A stretch of 64,000 bases of DNA from Eucalyptus grandis (GCF_016545825.1 NC_052612.1:1240001-1304000); one strand, 5' to 3'; shown: positions 12,610-24,206, numbered from the stretch's first letter. Notes: a model not told the origin generated them from the sequence alone. Numbers and translations are program-made.

Positions 12610-12754
12610 TCATACCATCTCTACGTGATTCAAAGAGTCTTCAAGTGATCGTGTCAAGTCATCAAGCTTAATCGGATACTCAATTTGTGACTCATCTTTT
12701 CTGCCTAGCTCCTCCAAAACCTTTTGAACGACCAAATCGACAATCTCTACTTGG

Positions 12755-13331
12755 CTGCTTGTACACAAATGAGCTTTCATTAGTTGACTAGATTTAATTC
12801 ATACCCATGCATCACATGTGGTTACAAACGATATTTAAATACACTGAATAATTAGTATAGGCTCATTTGGTAGAATTGAATTCACTCAACCATTTTTCTA
12901 TATGGTAGTGATTTACACAATTGGCAAAATTACCAAGTGGCTATCACATGGTGCCCAAGCAAAATTTCGGTGGTAAAGACTTTCAGTCAACACTTGTAGT
13001 AGGGAGAATCGGGAACTAAGAAATGTAGACAAATTCAAGGTCATTTATTGAACACTGCAATTCGGTCATGACAAATTATATAACCTTGAACCCGTAATGA
13101 ATGCCCCAACGCCAGCAGTAGCTATAACAACTAAAAGAAGATGTCTCGAGTAGAGGATGTAAAGTTCAATAGGAGCAGCACTTGGAATTGGAGGTAGTTT
13201 TCAAAATTTTCTAGTTAAAAAAAAGAAGAAGAAAAGAAATGATTTGATAGGGCAATGTTTTATCCTCTGAAACAAAAACTGAAAAAAGAAGAAGAAGAAG
13301 AATTAGGCAAGCATCTCAAAGGTAGTTTTAC
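12755..13331 (-). other. Intron 1 of TIR copy 3
   Basis: The donor is GTAAAA on the minus strand at 13331 and the acceptor is GCAG before 12754. Its length and sequence follow intron 1 of copy 1. Confidence 0.6.
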
Positions 13332-13400
13332 CTTTGTCGCTCCTCGACCTTCCATCCCTTGATTTTACCAACCTTTGCAAGAGCCTCTTTGAAAGCCCTA

Positions 13401-13629
13401 TGTCAGAAGGTGAGGGGAAAGGGAAGAATGAGAAGAAGAAGGATAGGGAATTCGAATGTATATCTCTGACTTTCACTCAATGTACAAAGTTACATTATAT
13501 TACAGAGTATGTGTAAAAGAAAAGGAAATGATACAATGTACAGATTAGATCTGATTTTAATTGATTCAATAAAATCCTTATGATTTGATCTAATCGAATC
13601 TTTCCAAAGTTTCTGCATATCTTCCAACA
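13401..13629 (-). repeat. Copia-1 3' LTR
   Basis: In element sense it begins TGTTGGAAGATA and ends CTTCTGACA. The bases just upstream in element sense are the purine tract GAAGGGGAG (13630-13638 on the complementary strand). The left-hand target duplication cccta abuts it at 13396-13400. Confidence 0.93.
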
Positions 13630-13639
13630 CTCCCCTTCA

Positions 13640-14260
13640 AGCTGGTGGCTTGTAGATGTCCAAGACGCCAAGCTTGCTCAAGAGATACACATGTTGTCTT
13701 TGACATAGAGGTTTGGTGAAGACATCCGCCGGTTGTTCTTCTGTTCCAATCCCTTATGTTTCAATCATCCATTCCTGGATTTTCTCGCGGGTGAAATGAC
13801 AGTCTACTTCTATGTGCTTCGTTCTCTCATCCACGATAGGGTTGGATGCAAGTTTGAGGGCCGCATCATTGTCGCAGAATAATTTTGTTGGTCCCTTAAC
13901 CTGCACTCCAAGATCCTAAAGTAACCCTCTCGACCACACTATTTCACATGTGGTTTTAGCCATGGCTCAATATTCCGCCTCTGCTGAAGATAACGAGATA
14001 GTTGGATGTTTCTTCGTTTTCCATGAAAGCAAAGAATCCCCCAATTTGATACAAAAATCGATTATCGATCTTCTACTCATAGGACAGGTTGCATAGTCTG
14101 CGTCATAGTATGCAATCATCTTCATGTCACACTTCCTAGAGAGAAGAATTCCAAGTCCATGACATTTCTTCAAGTACTTCACAACTTTCAGCGCAGCATT
14201 CATATGAGACTGTTTCGGCTTATGCATGAACTGACTAACTGTTGGCTTATGCATGAACAT
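13640..14260 (-). pseudogene. Copia-1 RNase H domain
   Basis: Readable from the connection region (LKVVKYLK) through YYDADYA, the counterpart of the Copia YxDxD motif, to LSSAEAEY, the second acidic motif. A TGA stop follows where an arginine is usual. A small internal duplication repeats FMHKP at its start. The rest of RNase H, towards 13640, is present but out of frame. It would normally remove the RNA template during reverse transcription. Confidence 0.75.
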
Positions 14261-15156
14261 AACTTATGTCCGGTCTGGTCATAGTTAAATATATGAGTTT
14301 CCCAACAAGCTTCTGATAGCCCAAAGGATCTTTGAGTATAGGATCTGCCTCCTGAGATAGTCTAGCATCATGATCGGCCGTAGTCAGTTTGATGTTTTGC
14401 TCAATCGGTACCATAGCTAGCTTACATCCGGATAATCTTGCTTCTGAAATGATCTCCAATGCAAATTTTCTCTGGCTGAGACAGATTCTTTGGTTTGATC
14501 AAGCGATTTCGATTCCAAGGAAATATTTTGGGGATCCCAGATCTTTAATATGGAAAGTAGAATGCAAATATTCCTTAAGGCCTTTGATAGCTATTTCATC
14601 ATTCCCCGTAATGAGTATGTCATCTACATATATCATCAAGTTGATAGATGACGTACCTTGAGTCCATGTGAAAACAGCATAATCAAATTCGGATTGTTGA
14701 AAGCCATCGGCTATTAGTGATTCAGCAAATTTTGCATTCCACTGTCTGGATGCTTGCTTGAGTCCGTACAAGGATTTACGAAGACAACGCACTTTGTTCT
14801 CCCCGTCTCCGTAAACCTTGTGGTACTTCCATATATATCTCCTCGTCTAAATCTCCATGGAGGAAGGCATTATAAACATCCATCTGATGTAATAACCAGT
14901 CTTGAGAGGCTGCCACTGAGAGAAAGGAATGGACTGTGACGTCCTTGGCCATGGGGGAAAAAGTTTTGTGATAGTCGAAACCCTCTTTCTTTGTGAAGCC
15001 CTTAGCCACTAGTTGTGCTTTGTATCTTTCAATCGATCCATCTGCTTGATATTTGATCTTGTATACCCATTTGCATTTGATTGCCTTGCAATGTGGAGGT
15101 AGGGTAACAAGATCCCATGTGTGATTATCCATTAGGGCCTTCAATTCTGCCTCCAT
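14247..15156 (-). pseudogene. Copia-1 reverse transcriptase
   Basis: The RT is spread over three frame pieces: 15156-14776 ([41 protein letters not shown]), 14792-14499 (KSLYGLKQASRQWN and the catalytic box YVDDILITG) and 14459-14247 (the thumb-like region with YQKLVGKLIYLTMTRPDISY). Frameshifts separate the pieces. The YVDD aspartates remain, but the polypeptide cannot be made as one. Confidence 0.85.
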
Positions 15157-15168
15157 GGCTATTTGCCA

Positions 15169-16437
15169 TCATGGATCATTACTTGCCTCATGGAAGTTGG
15201 ATGGTTCTTGCTCTTCAGAAATGTGAGCGATGCAACATCGATGTGCCGAGGACAAGTGATCGAAGGAAACATAAGAGGAGATTGGAAAAAGAATACCTGG
15301 TGAATTCCTGACTCCACATATGTAGTCCTTAGTCCAGGTAGGTGGTCGAGTGGTACGACCGGAACGTCTAGGTCGATCATCTTCCAAAGATGGAGCATTG
15401 TCTGGAATTTCCACAGGAGACGAATTTGAAGTAGGCGGGTCTGAAGGAACCTCATCATTCGGTCTTTCATTCTGGACGTCCACTAAAGGTGTTGTGTTGG
15501 TAGTGGATTTGGAAAATCGTTGTGTATCTGTCAATGAAGGAAAGAAGATATATCCAGAACCTTCAGACTTGTCTTTAGCAGAAGAAATTGGAGAATGCCC
15601 TAGTTCAGTGCTACCTTTGTTGTGGTTGGCAAAAGGAAAGACAGTTTCCTGAAATATAACATCTCTGCTAACAAAAAATTCTCCTGTACTTGGATCAAAA
15701 ATCCGGTATCCCCTTTGTAAGGTAGAATATCCCATGAAGATGCAATGGCGAGCACGTGGACTCATCTTATCCTTGGGTCCGACGATTGCAGCATAGCACA
15801 GACAACCAAAAACTTTCAAGTGGTTCAGGTTAGGCTTCTTTCCAAAAAATATCTAGAAGGGAGATCATCCATCAAGGATCTTGGTCGGCCTGCGATTAAT
15901 TAAATAAGCAGCAGTCAATACGCAATCCCCCAAAAAATTGTCTGGAATAGAAGCTTGAAACTTTAAAGCTCTTGCAACCTCCAAGAGATGACGGTGTTTC
16001 CTTTCCACCACTCCATTTTGTTGTGGTGTATAAGTACAAGAGCTCTCATGCAATATCCCTTGTGATGAAAGAAGATCCGCACATTCATGATTGAAAAATT
16101 CATTCCCATTATCTATCCTTATTCTTTGCACAAGTTTCCCAAATTGGGTTTTTGACAAGGAAAGGAATGTTCTTAAGTTGGACACAACTTGACTTTTAGA
16201 CTACATGAGAAAAACCCACGTGGCTCTAGAGTGATCATCCACAATGGTAAGGAAGAATCGAGACCCATCATGATTTAATGTATGATAGGGTCCCCAGACA
16301 TCAACATGCAACAGGGAAAGGATATTTTTTGAACGACTTTGGCTCAAAGGGAAAGGACTTTGCGATTGCTTTGCAAGTGGGCAAATTTGACATTGGGGAT
16401 AAGAAAAATAAGAGCTATGACCCAATCTGGAGTGCAA
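15169..16437 (-). pseudogene. Copia-1 integrase
   Basis: The N-terminal HHCC zinc-binding part is at 16437 onward (HSRLGH ... CQICPLAK). The first catalytic aspartate is in HVDVWGP, the second in RIDNGNEF, and the glutamate in QNGVVERKHRHL. The C-terminal part (KVFGCLCYA, GYSTLQRGYRIFDP) continues to 15819-15169 and runs into the linker before RT. The pieces are separated by stops at about 16200 and 15850. Confidence 0.85.
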
Positions 16438-16814
16438 AAGGAAATTTCTATCATTGAAGTTGAATTACACAATGATTTCTTATTACAAGGAAAAAGATTA
16501 AAATTTATCAGCAAGCTTTTCCAGAAAAACAATCCTCAGAGAGACTACCCCAGCCCAGTCGAAAGGGCTTGAAACAGACAAGTATCAACATCGAAAAGAA
16601 CTCGACGGGAATTTTCCTTACAGGCTCTAGACACTAAAATGAGAATAAATTGGAAGTCCGAATATAAAGGACATTGGTAAGGACAATATGAGAATTAAGG
16701 GTGATTGTCCCCGTTGTAGTGACATAAGCAATGTTTCCATTGGGTAATTGCACAATGACAAGATCATCTAATTTTTTATGAATAGGATAAAATAACCTTC
16801 TATCACATGCTATA

Positions 16815-17632
16815 TGGTCAATGGCTCCTGAATCAATAATTCAGGTATTTCTAGAAATAGTACTTACTAGGCAATAAGAAATACCTGTAAAGCTGCTTCC
16901 CCTCTTTTGGACATCCAATTTTTGTAAGACCTGCATAAGTTGCTGATATTCCCCATGTGTAATATGTTGATTTGTAGAATTTATCAAACCTGAAATTTGA
17001 TAGGCTACTACAGATATTTCATTTCCCTTTTTTTCTTTTTCTCCAGGTCTGCCATGCAATTTCCAGCAATTGTCAATTGTGTGATGGGGCCGCTTGCAAA
17101 AATCACAGAATAATTTGCCTTTATTTTTAAAATTTTGCCCATATCCTTTCGAATTTTGAGGACAGTTGGATCCCCTTGGACTGAACGCATTTCCACCGTC
17201 CAGATCAGACTGAGCTCACGCGACTTTGGAGTCGTCGGATTGTGGCATCCGATCCTGGCTGTCCGCAAGGCCCCATTTAAACCCTTTTTGATCCACAAAC
17301 CCTAGCAACCCTCGTTGCTCCGTGAACCCTAGCGACTGCTCGTACCCTTTCTTTTCTAGGGTTTTCTCCTTCTCGACCCTTGCCGCCAACGCTAGGGTCT
17401 CGGAGCTCTTGCTGTCCGATGAAGCAAGCCTCTAATTCTCCTATTGTACTGCAAGCTGGAAGATCCGGCCGAGGGTTGGTGCTGGTTCCATGGCCAGTAT
17501 TTGCGATCTAAAGGTAAGATACGAATTGTTGAGTATGAGTAAGAATCGAGTCGCCTTCTCTCTGTCTTTCATAGCTTTATATTGCTGGAGGGTTGATTCG
17601 GGCCCTTCCAGCTTTTCTTCAGCGGCTTCCAA
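16815..17632 (-). pseudogene. Copia-1 gag C-part, zinc knuckle and protease
   Basis: Minus-strand pieces read a gag core (REKATRFLLILNNSYLTFRSQ), then a CCHC knuckle around 17110-17045 (CDFCKRPHHTIDNC), a spacer, and the protease motif DSGA near 16830. Several frameshifts separate them. The zinc knuckle packages RNA and the aspartic protease matures the polyprotein in active relatives. Confidence 0.75.
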
Positions 17633-17979
17633 CTCATTCTAGAGTGTTGAAAGCCTGTTGAAGCACGTCGTCACAGATGTGTTTCCTTGCTTCAGTTCGT
17701 TGAGTGCTTGGTGAAGCGAAAATTGTTTTGCCCGATCCAATTTGCCGTACATTTCTCGGATGCTGTCCCAAATAATCTTTGAGTCTTCTGTGGGTGGTAA
17801 CCTAGCAACGAAATCTAGGCTGATGCAATTGCCGATCCATGTTCTGACTAATTGGTTACATTTTCTCCACTATCTTCCCACTTTCTCGTCAGTCGGGATG
17901 GGAATGGTCCCATCGATGAACCCCTCTTTGTCTTTTGTGATTAGGGCTTACCGAAATTCCCGCGCCCAACTTGAGTAAT

Positions 17980-18577
17980 TTTCTAGACCTATGAGAGGGT
18001 GGCTAATGAGCCACAACTCCGGTCCGTCGGCAGTGGAGACATAGAGTGCGTCGCCGGGTTCTGGTCGACCCATGGCGGCCGCAAAAGGAAATGGAAGAAA
18101 CCCAGGTGGGATTCCCTAGTATGGATCTATGGATTGCCCCTGAAGTCTCACACCAGAATCACTCGATCCACCAGTCTGCTCCGGGTCGATGGTCGAGCCT
18201 GCCCTAGTGCTGGTTGGTAGGCCTCCATCGCTCGGCATGTTACTTTGAAATCTCGGCTGTGATGTGACTGGATTTGTCCCATGGATCCATGGATATGGCA
18301 TCCACTGGTAGGGATATGCCGAGAATGGCTGACCAAGATTAAACTGAGCCGAAAAATTTTGCCAATATGCGTGTTGATTTTGGATCTGGGGTTGGCCAAA
18401 TTGTTGTTCAGCCATGGAAGTAATGCTGGAAGCCCGTGGGGTCGTTTCTGTTGCTGTTTGCTCGTCTGAACTGGAGGTGAGATTCTCCAGTTTGTTCATA
18501 CTGAAAAATTTCCCTTCAAAAAAAAAGTAGCGATTCCTCTCGACAACTCTTTTGCAGGATAGAGTTCCTCTAAGCAA
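17980..18577 (-). pseudogene. Copia-1 gag N-terminus
   Basis: An open minus-strand frame starts about 50 bp inside the internal region. It is rich in Gln, Pro, Ser and Tyr, with no motif of its own; its place between the 5' LTR and the gag core identifies it. The ATG at about 18499 (MNKLENLTSS) is the plausible start. Confidence 0.6.
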
Positions 18578-18618
18578 TCAAAGGAAACAGAGCAGAAGCT
18601 ATGTCAGAGTCTTCGGCT

Positions 18619-18630
18619 ACTCTGATACCA
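18619..18630 (-). other. Copia-1 primer-binding site
   Basis: On the minus strand it reads TGGTATCAGAGT directly after the 5' LTR. It differs by one base from the plant initiator tRNA-Met primer complement TGGTATCAGAGC. Confidence 0.9.
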
Positions 18631-18859
18631 TGTCAAAAGGTGAAGGGAAAGGGAAGGACGAGAAGAAGAAGGATAGGGAATTCAAATGTATTTCTCCGAC
18701 TTTCACTAAATGTGCAGAGTTACATTATATTACAGAGTATGTGTAAAAGAAAAGGAAATGATACAATGTACATATTAGATCTGATTTTAATTGATTCAAT
18801 AAAATCCTTATGATTTGATCTAATCAAATCTTTCTAAAGTTTCTACGTATCTTCCAACA
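18631..18859 (-). repeat. Copia-1 5' LTR
   Basis: It has the same length and the same TG..CA ends as the left LTR, with about 15 substitutions by hand count and no indels. Target duplication cccta lies at 18860-18864. Confidence 0.93.
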
Positions 18860-19259
18860 CCCTAAGTTTGACTTCGGAGGAAAGATTCTTCGGCATGGAG
18901 TCCGATGTTTAACATCCCTAGGTTCCACTTTATAAAAGTTGGGGAAAATCCTTTTTTTCTGTCGTTTGAACTAAACACATTGTTCATCATGCGTTCAAGC
19001 TCGATGAGACATCATTTACAATTAGGATAAGTTTGAGAGATGATGGGTATGTAGATTTTTGAGCTATCGATAGCTTGTAGAAGTCTCTTATCAATCACAT
19101 TACCCACCTTGATTTCATCTTCGTCCCTAAATACACGGAGTTTGGCTATTTCCAAGTGTCGATGGAGGAAGCCCATGGGGGATGACGAGTTTCATCTCCA
19201 CTAAAACTCAGGAATACATGGTACTGAACTTTTGATGCTCTGGCCTTTGAGTGTGCCAT

Positions 19260-19640
19260 ACCTAGGAAGCGTATTACTTCCAGACCTCTCTCTGCCCCCC
19301 ATGCAAAAACACAGATATAAGCACTTGCTACTGCACATACGTTCAAAGCCTCAACTTCTGCAATCACGTCCCAGAACATGGAAAAACAATAAGAAAAAGG
19401 TACGTTCAAAGCCTCAACTTCTGCAATCACGTCCCAGAACATGGAAAAACAATAAGAAAAAGGTGAGCCCAGAACGCATGTGTATATGCACTGCACACGA
19501 TGAAAAGGATGAGATGAACAGCAGAAGCAAGTTCATCACCAAAGAGCATACCCTATGGAAGCTGAAGGCTATCCTGCTATATATACTGTCTGGGCCACTG
19601 AATTGGTCGATCGTCCCGGCATGTAAATCCACTCACTTGA
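19260..19640 (-). other. Leader and upstream DNA of TIR copy 3 with 63-bp tandem duplication
   Basis: The leader next to the ATG (minus strand 'gagaggtctggaagtaatac') matches the other copies. Behind it, 19341-19465 holds two near-identical 63-bp units beginning gttcaaagcc. The open plus frame through them is a chance product of the in-frame repeat. Confidence 0.6.
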
Positions 19641-19815
19641 TGGTAATTTCACATGGTACAGATCTTTTCTCCTTTCTCAAAGACCTGGCCGGCTGATAAT
19701 AAAATCGGATATTGTCTATTTCTTACCTAACGCTCCACCTTAGCAAGTAGACACGAAGTTGAACGAGATATTTTTTAACAAGTTTTATTTTCACTGCTTT
19801 GTCCATCAGTGATTT
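19640..19815 (+). repeat. Single copy of the array unit 5' part
   Basis: The sequence from 'tggtaatttcacatggta' through 'ggccggctgataataaaat' to 'cgaagttga' matches the first ~170 bp of each unit of the 28.8-35 kb array. This is the only copy of that part outside the array. Confidence 0.7.
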
Positions 19816-21182
19816 TAAATTTTGAGTTTCGGCACGTCCCGTACATTTATTCTTCACATGGTGCCTCAATCGTGCCTCAATCGATAATCTCTCGATCCCT
19901 TATAACTGGTATCCTTGTCGACCAACTCTGCCATGATAATTGTCACCATCCACCATCATGTGTCGACAGCATAGTCCATGGTCATCGATGTCTATCGGTC
20001 ACAATTCTCATTGTCGTCAACAATAACCACGTTTCATATATTGATAACCTCTAGCCACGTGCTTACTTATGAAAATGACCTAATGAATTTTTGGCGCAAA
20101 AAATAATGGTACAGATATAGCTCACCTTGACATGCGACGCGCGAACTTAAAATAGAAAGAGAAAGATGGAGAAAAGTCGGAGGTAATTTGAGGATAGAGC
20201 ACCCGGCTTATGAGATGGCATTCAAAGTCAATATCATTACGCGGGTACCTTTTCCTGTCTCATTCTTGATTCCTGTCTATATCATTCCTGTCAATATCAG
20301 CATGGTTTCCTACTCAGGAAGTTTCCTGTCAATATCATTCCTGTCAAATCCATTAAATTTCTTTCACACGTTTTATTTAGATTTCTAATGAACCCATCAA
20401 AAGCTATCTAAAGCTGATTAGTTCCTGCAGTGACGCTCAGCCTCGATTGATTGGGTGGTCTCGACGTGAAATTGCTTTCATGCTGTACACACGTGAACCA
20501 AAATGCTGACGTAGCAAGCCACGTCAACGCCGTATTTTCTTCTTTCTCGACCACAACTTCAAAGCTTACAGAAGAAGATAAGTGATGTCAAGATCAACTT
20601 CAGACTTTAAAAATTTCAGCTTCACAACTCTACCACCTTAACCAGTTAATCTCCTTAAGTACTCTTCTTAACGAAAATTTGAATTTTACTGATAAAAAGA
20701 ACTAAAATTCATCCCGATCCTGACAGAAGCCATCTGGTCTTCTCAAAAGGAACGGTTTTTTTTCTTTTGTTAATATCATCATTGATCTCTCCAAGGGGTG
20801 GCTCTTTTTTCCTTTTGGTCTGACACACGGAAGAAAAGACGAGAGAGAAAGAGACGGGACCTTTGATCTCGGGAAGCTTTACTTAAACGAAGCCGCTCGT
20901 TCGTGTTGCTCCTACAGTCGTCTGCAGTCATCGACGTCGCATCTTCAGCCCGTGAGGGACGACGAGGGCACTGCTCCCCGCTCCCGACGCCTGCTGCTCA
21001 CCGCCGCCGCCTCCTTTCTTCTGACGAGCTGCTTTGCTGTCCAGGCCGCGACGACGAGCTCCGACGGCCCTGTCCTCTCCTCCCGCTGAACCTATCTGTC
21101 GGCATACCTCTCCCTCCAAAAGCAGCGACGACGAGCTTAGACTTAATAATCTCTTAGCCGGGTGGCTCACCAAGGTTGCGAC
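19816..21182. other. Intergenic region upstream of TIR copy 2
   Basis: No gene recognised. 20340-20470 matches 61010-61145 ('tttctaat.aacccatcaaaa', 'gctcagcct.gattgat'), so this piece was duplicated together with the upstream regions of copies 2 and 5. A GC-rich stretch (20900-21150) is open on both strands with no family resemblance; it may be leader or an old exon. Confidence 0.5.
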
Positions 21183-21494
21183 ACTTATATTTGTGTTTTC
21201 GCATCTGATTGTTCACTCTAAGCAGAAATCACCTTCGCTAAATCTATTTACACACGCCTTCATCTGCTGGATGATCCTTTTTCTTCTTTTTTCGTGTCTG
21301 TGTAACATATAGTCTACTCCCGAGGATCTCCGTCTTCATTGGATTATCAGTCATCCGTGTGTGCTCCACTGCGGAAGCATTCCAAAAACCTCAGCTCACT
21401 TCTTAGCTAGGCCACGCCACACCAAGTTACCGATCTTTTTTTCCTTTTCTAGGGTGAGAGAGAGAGGGGTCTGGAAGTAATACGCTTCCTAGAT
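21183..21494 (+). promoter_or_regulatory. Conserved upstream and leader region of TIR copy 2
   Basis: The counterpart of 1855-2202. It contains 'cccgaggatctccgtcttca' and 'gcattccaaaaacctcagct', then an uninterrupted site ('ctcacttcttagctaggcc') where the array units carry a MITE. It ends in the purine-rich leader 'gggtctggaagtaatacgct' before the ATG. Confidence 0.6.
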
Positions 21495-22478
21495 ATGGCA
21501 CACTCAAATGCCAGAGCATCAGAAGTTCGGTACGATTTGTTCTTGAGTTTTAGTGGAGATGATACTCGTTATAACTTCACGGGCTTCCTCCATCAAAGCT
21601 TGGAAAAAGCCGGGATCCGCGTATTCAGGGATGAAGATGAAATCAAGGTGGGTGATAAGATTGGTGAGACAATTCTACAAGCTATCGATAACTCCAAATT
21701 CTACATACCCATCATCTCTCAAACTTATCCTGATCGTAAATGGTGTCTCATCGAGCTTGAACGCATGATGAACAATGTGTCTCGGTTAGAGGGTAGACAA
21801 AGGATTTTCCCCATCTTTTATAAAGTGGAACCTGGGGATGTTAAACATCGGACTCCACAACTGAAGAATCCTTCCTCGGAAGTTGAACTTAAGGCATTCA
21901 AAGAGGCTCTTGCAAAGGTTGGTCAAATCAAGGGATGGAAGGTGGAGGAGGGACAAAGGTAAAACGACCTTTAAGATGTCTGTCTAATTCTTCTTTCTTT
22001 TGCTTTTGTTTTAGGGGATAAAACATTGCCCGACCAAATTATTTCTTTTATTCTTTTTTTTTATTGGAAAATGATTCTTCTATTACAAGTGCTGAAAATG
22101 TTTTACAGGCTTAGTTATAAATGCCGAAATTTTGCTTGTCACTTGGTAATTTTGGTTGTTGTGTAAACCAATACTATATAGAAGAACACATCCAATGAAT
22201 TCTACTAAATTAGCCTATACTGATAATTCAATGCAAATTTCGAAGTTTGAAAAGAAAAAATGGACATTCCTCGTGTGAGTGTGGGTATGAATTTAATCCA
22301 GTCGACTAATGAAAGTACTTTTGTGTATGGCAGCCAAACAGAAATTGTCGATAAGGTTGTTCAGAAAGTTTTGGAGGTGCTGGGCAGAAAAGAAGATATA
22401 CAGACTGAGTATCCGACTGAGCTTGATGACTTGACACAGTCACATGAAGACTCTTTGAATCGCGCAAACACGGTGTGA
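21495..22478 (+). CDS. TIR-only protein, copy 2 (intact)
   Basis: Exon 1 is 21495-21958 and exon 2 is 22334-22478, giving about 202 residues. The intron borders are AG|GTAAAA and GGCAG|CC, joining in phase. Exon 1 encodes a complete TIR domain: YDLFLSFSG (13-21), FRDEDEIKVGDKIG (44-57), KWCLIELERMM (82-92) with E87 at the position of the catalytic NADase glutamate, FPIFYKVEPGDVKHRT (105-120), and IKGWKV at the end. In the family such domains cleave NAD+ to make immune signals for EDS1 complexes; activity here is inferred. Exon 2 gives an amphipathic tail (EIVDKVVQKVLEVLGRK) and ELDDLTQS, ending GTG-TGA. The spacing before that stop, ACG|GTGTGA, could also be a splice donor. The ATG matches copies 3-5 and follows the shared leader. 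No NB-ARC or LRR is visible. Confidence 0.8.
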
Positions 22479-23664
22479 TATCTTCTTCTCATCTTCATCA
22501 ATATACAATAAAGCGCTGGAATGCGTGGATTTGAAATTTCATTTGTTCTAATCTCAGCTTGATGCTATAATTTGGTAAAACTACACAAATTGCAAGAAGT
22601 TAAATAATATTCTGAAATTTACGCGGACAAAAATACATTTTTTAATTAATTAGTGTTCTTTCAACATATTCTTTTTAATTTGAAATGTCATTTCCTATAA
22701 ATTAAATAAGTACACAAATGTAAGTATCATGAATTGTAAGTTTTAAATTTATTTCTTGCTGTATAATTCATTGTTGGACATTATGTCATGTGGTAAGTGT
22801 TTTTTATTTATGTTTTATGTCATACTATTTAGCAATAATCGCCCTCTTGAACATTCATATTGTTGCATACTAGTCTGCAAATTTCGAAAATGGCATAGCT
22901 CACCCTCCTATCTTCACTAGTTTTTTTAGTCTGCATGACTGTCAAATTTTTCCTAAAATCTTGTCGTCGAAAAGCATTAGGAAAAGAGGCTATTCTCCAA
23001 AGATTGCTTAGCAAAAGCATAGCTTTGTTAAAGCAAGACGAATCCTCCAACCCATTTCTTCTCCTGTTTTCTGGCTTTGCCAGTACCTCCCAGCTTCTCC
23101 GGCCTACTCTAGTTCCATTTTAGAAATTTGTCCCACCAAATAAAATGTGATTTTTCTGCTCAATGGCCCTGCAAATAGAGACTGCAGTTTTAAATATTGA
23201 CATGGCTTAAGTTGGCAATGCACACGCTATTGTATTAGTGAGTACTTTTTTCCTAGCTCTTAACAGTAACTTTTCCTTCCCCCTTCAAGTTTCAAATGCT
23301 CTGCCATACAATAAATTTCCAAAGACATATCTCATCTCTCGGACAGCGTATGAAATTTTACTTACTATACCACCTAGACTATAGTTTTTCATTGTTAGAT
23401 ACAAAATAATCTTAGGAGCTACACTTGTCTAGATGTGGATAAAGCCTTGTTTGAAGCACATGGATGTGGTAGTTTATGTGTGTGAATAGGAATCAGAAGC
23501 TCAATGTTAGCACCATACTATTAAAAATAGGATTTTTTTTTTAAAATCCTATTGACCCTATTTCTTAACTAACCGTAGCAGTACAAAGAAAATGTTTCCC
23601 AAGTGACCTAATCTATACTTGATTAGATGATTAGAATCTTAGCATTATGCGAATTGTGTAGTGC
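22479..23664 (+). other. Downstream non-coding segment of TIR copy 2
   Basis: Aligns with 3385-4595 and the corresponding parts of copies 3 and 4, and ends in 'gcgaattgtgtag'. It is intron 2 or 3' flank; nothing coding is seen. Confidence 0.5.
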
Positions 23665-24205
23665 TTAACACTTACTTGGAATTTCAACGTGGTTCAGGTG
23701 CGGAGGGATACCATAGGGAGAGAGAGGAGTCCAAGCAGAGGAAGGATTCGTCAATTTGAGGGGAATGTGATGCAAGGAGAGAGAGCCGAGTGTGGGCAGA
23801 GAAAGGGAGGAGGACAGGAAGTACATGAAGTATGTGGAGGAGGAGCAGATGACGAGTGTAGCAAGAGAAAGGGAGGATGATGGAAAGCACATGAAGTACA
23901 TGATGGAGGAGGACGAGTGTAGGTTAGACGAGAGGGACGAGAGGGACGAGTGTAGGAAGAGAAAGGGAGGATAATAGGAAGCACATGAAGTACATGCTAG
24001 AGGAGCGGATGAGGAGAGGGACGAGTGTAGGCAAAGAAAAAGAGGATGATGGGAAGCACATGAAGTATGTTCTGGAGGAGTGGTTGAGGGAAGGGACAAG
24101 GTGAAGTAGGCACGACAAGAGGGACAAGCATAAGAAGAGAAAGGGAGGATGATGGGAAAGCTCATGCAGTATGTCTTGGAGGAGTGGTTGTCGTCGTTTC
24201 CCCAA
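23665..24205 (+). repeat. Purine-rich minisatellite (possible 3' exon), copy 2
   Basis: After the conserved first ~45 bp (FNVVQV in one frame) there are about five units of 65-95 bp. Each contains 'cgagtgtagg.agagaaaggg' and 'agcacatgaagtacatg'. The plus strand is strongly purine-rich. Frames such as REREDDGKHMKYM recur but are not continuous, while the minus strand is open for over 160 codons as a mirror of the repeat. A degenerate 3' exon or pure minisatellite. Confidence 0.5.
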
Positions 24206-24206
24206 C

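Larger units (their letters stand above)
13401..18859 (-). mobile_element. Copia-1: degenerate Ty1-copia retrotransposon
   Basis: The element is 5459 bp with two 229-bp LTRs (TG..CA), a 5-bp target duplication cccta at 13396-13400 and 18860-18864, a primer-binding site complementary to initiator tRNA-Met next to the right LTR, and a purine tract next to the left LTR. Domains on the minus strand run gag, CCHC knuckle, protease, integrase, RT, RNase H: the Copia order. Many stops and frameshifts break the polyprotein. I count about 15 LTR mismatches in 229 bp by hand, so it is not recent. It lies in exon 1 of TIR copy 3. Confidence 0.95.
12610..19259 (-). pseudogene. TIR-domain gene, copy 3 (frameshift, nonsense, Copia insertion)
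   Basis: On the minus strand the gene starts at ATG 19259 (MAHSKARASKVQYHVFLSFSG). It loses one base just after GDETR, which shifts the frame. The original frame then carries TGG to TGA at the conserved tryptophan of the WCLIEL motif (near 19010), just before the catalytic-type glutamate. Exon 1 is cut at 18860/13400 by Copia-1 with a 5-bp target duplication (cccta) and resumes at 13400-13332. After an intron (13331-12755) exon 2 (12754-12610) is open, begins SQVEIVDLVVQKVL and ends ATG-GTA-TGA. It is convergent with copy 1. Clearly dead, but both exons and the splice signals are readable. Confidence 0.85.

Noticed and set aside
20903..21173. Open frames on both strands in GC-rich DNA before copy 2
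   Set aside because: Open by composition; no conserved counterpart in front of copy 1.
23665..24165. 166-codon Ser/Pro/Leu-rich frame on the minus strand
   Set aside because: It is the complement of the purine-rich minisatellite; the same mirror frames occur at 52313-52864 and 57989-58471 with no independent support.
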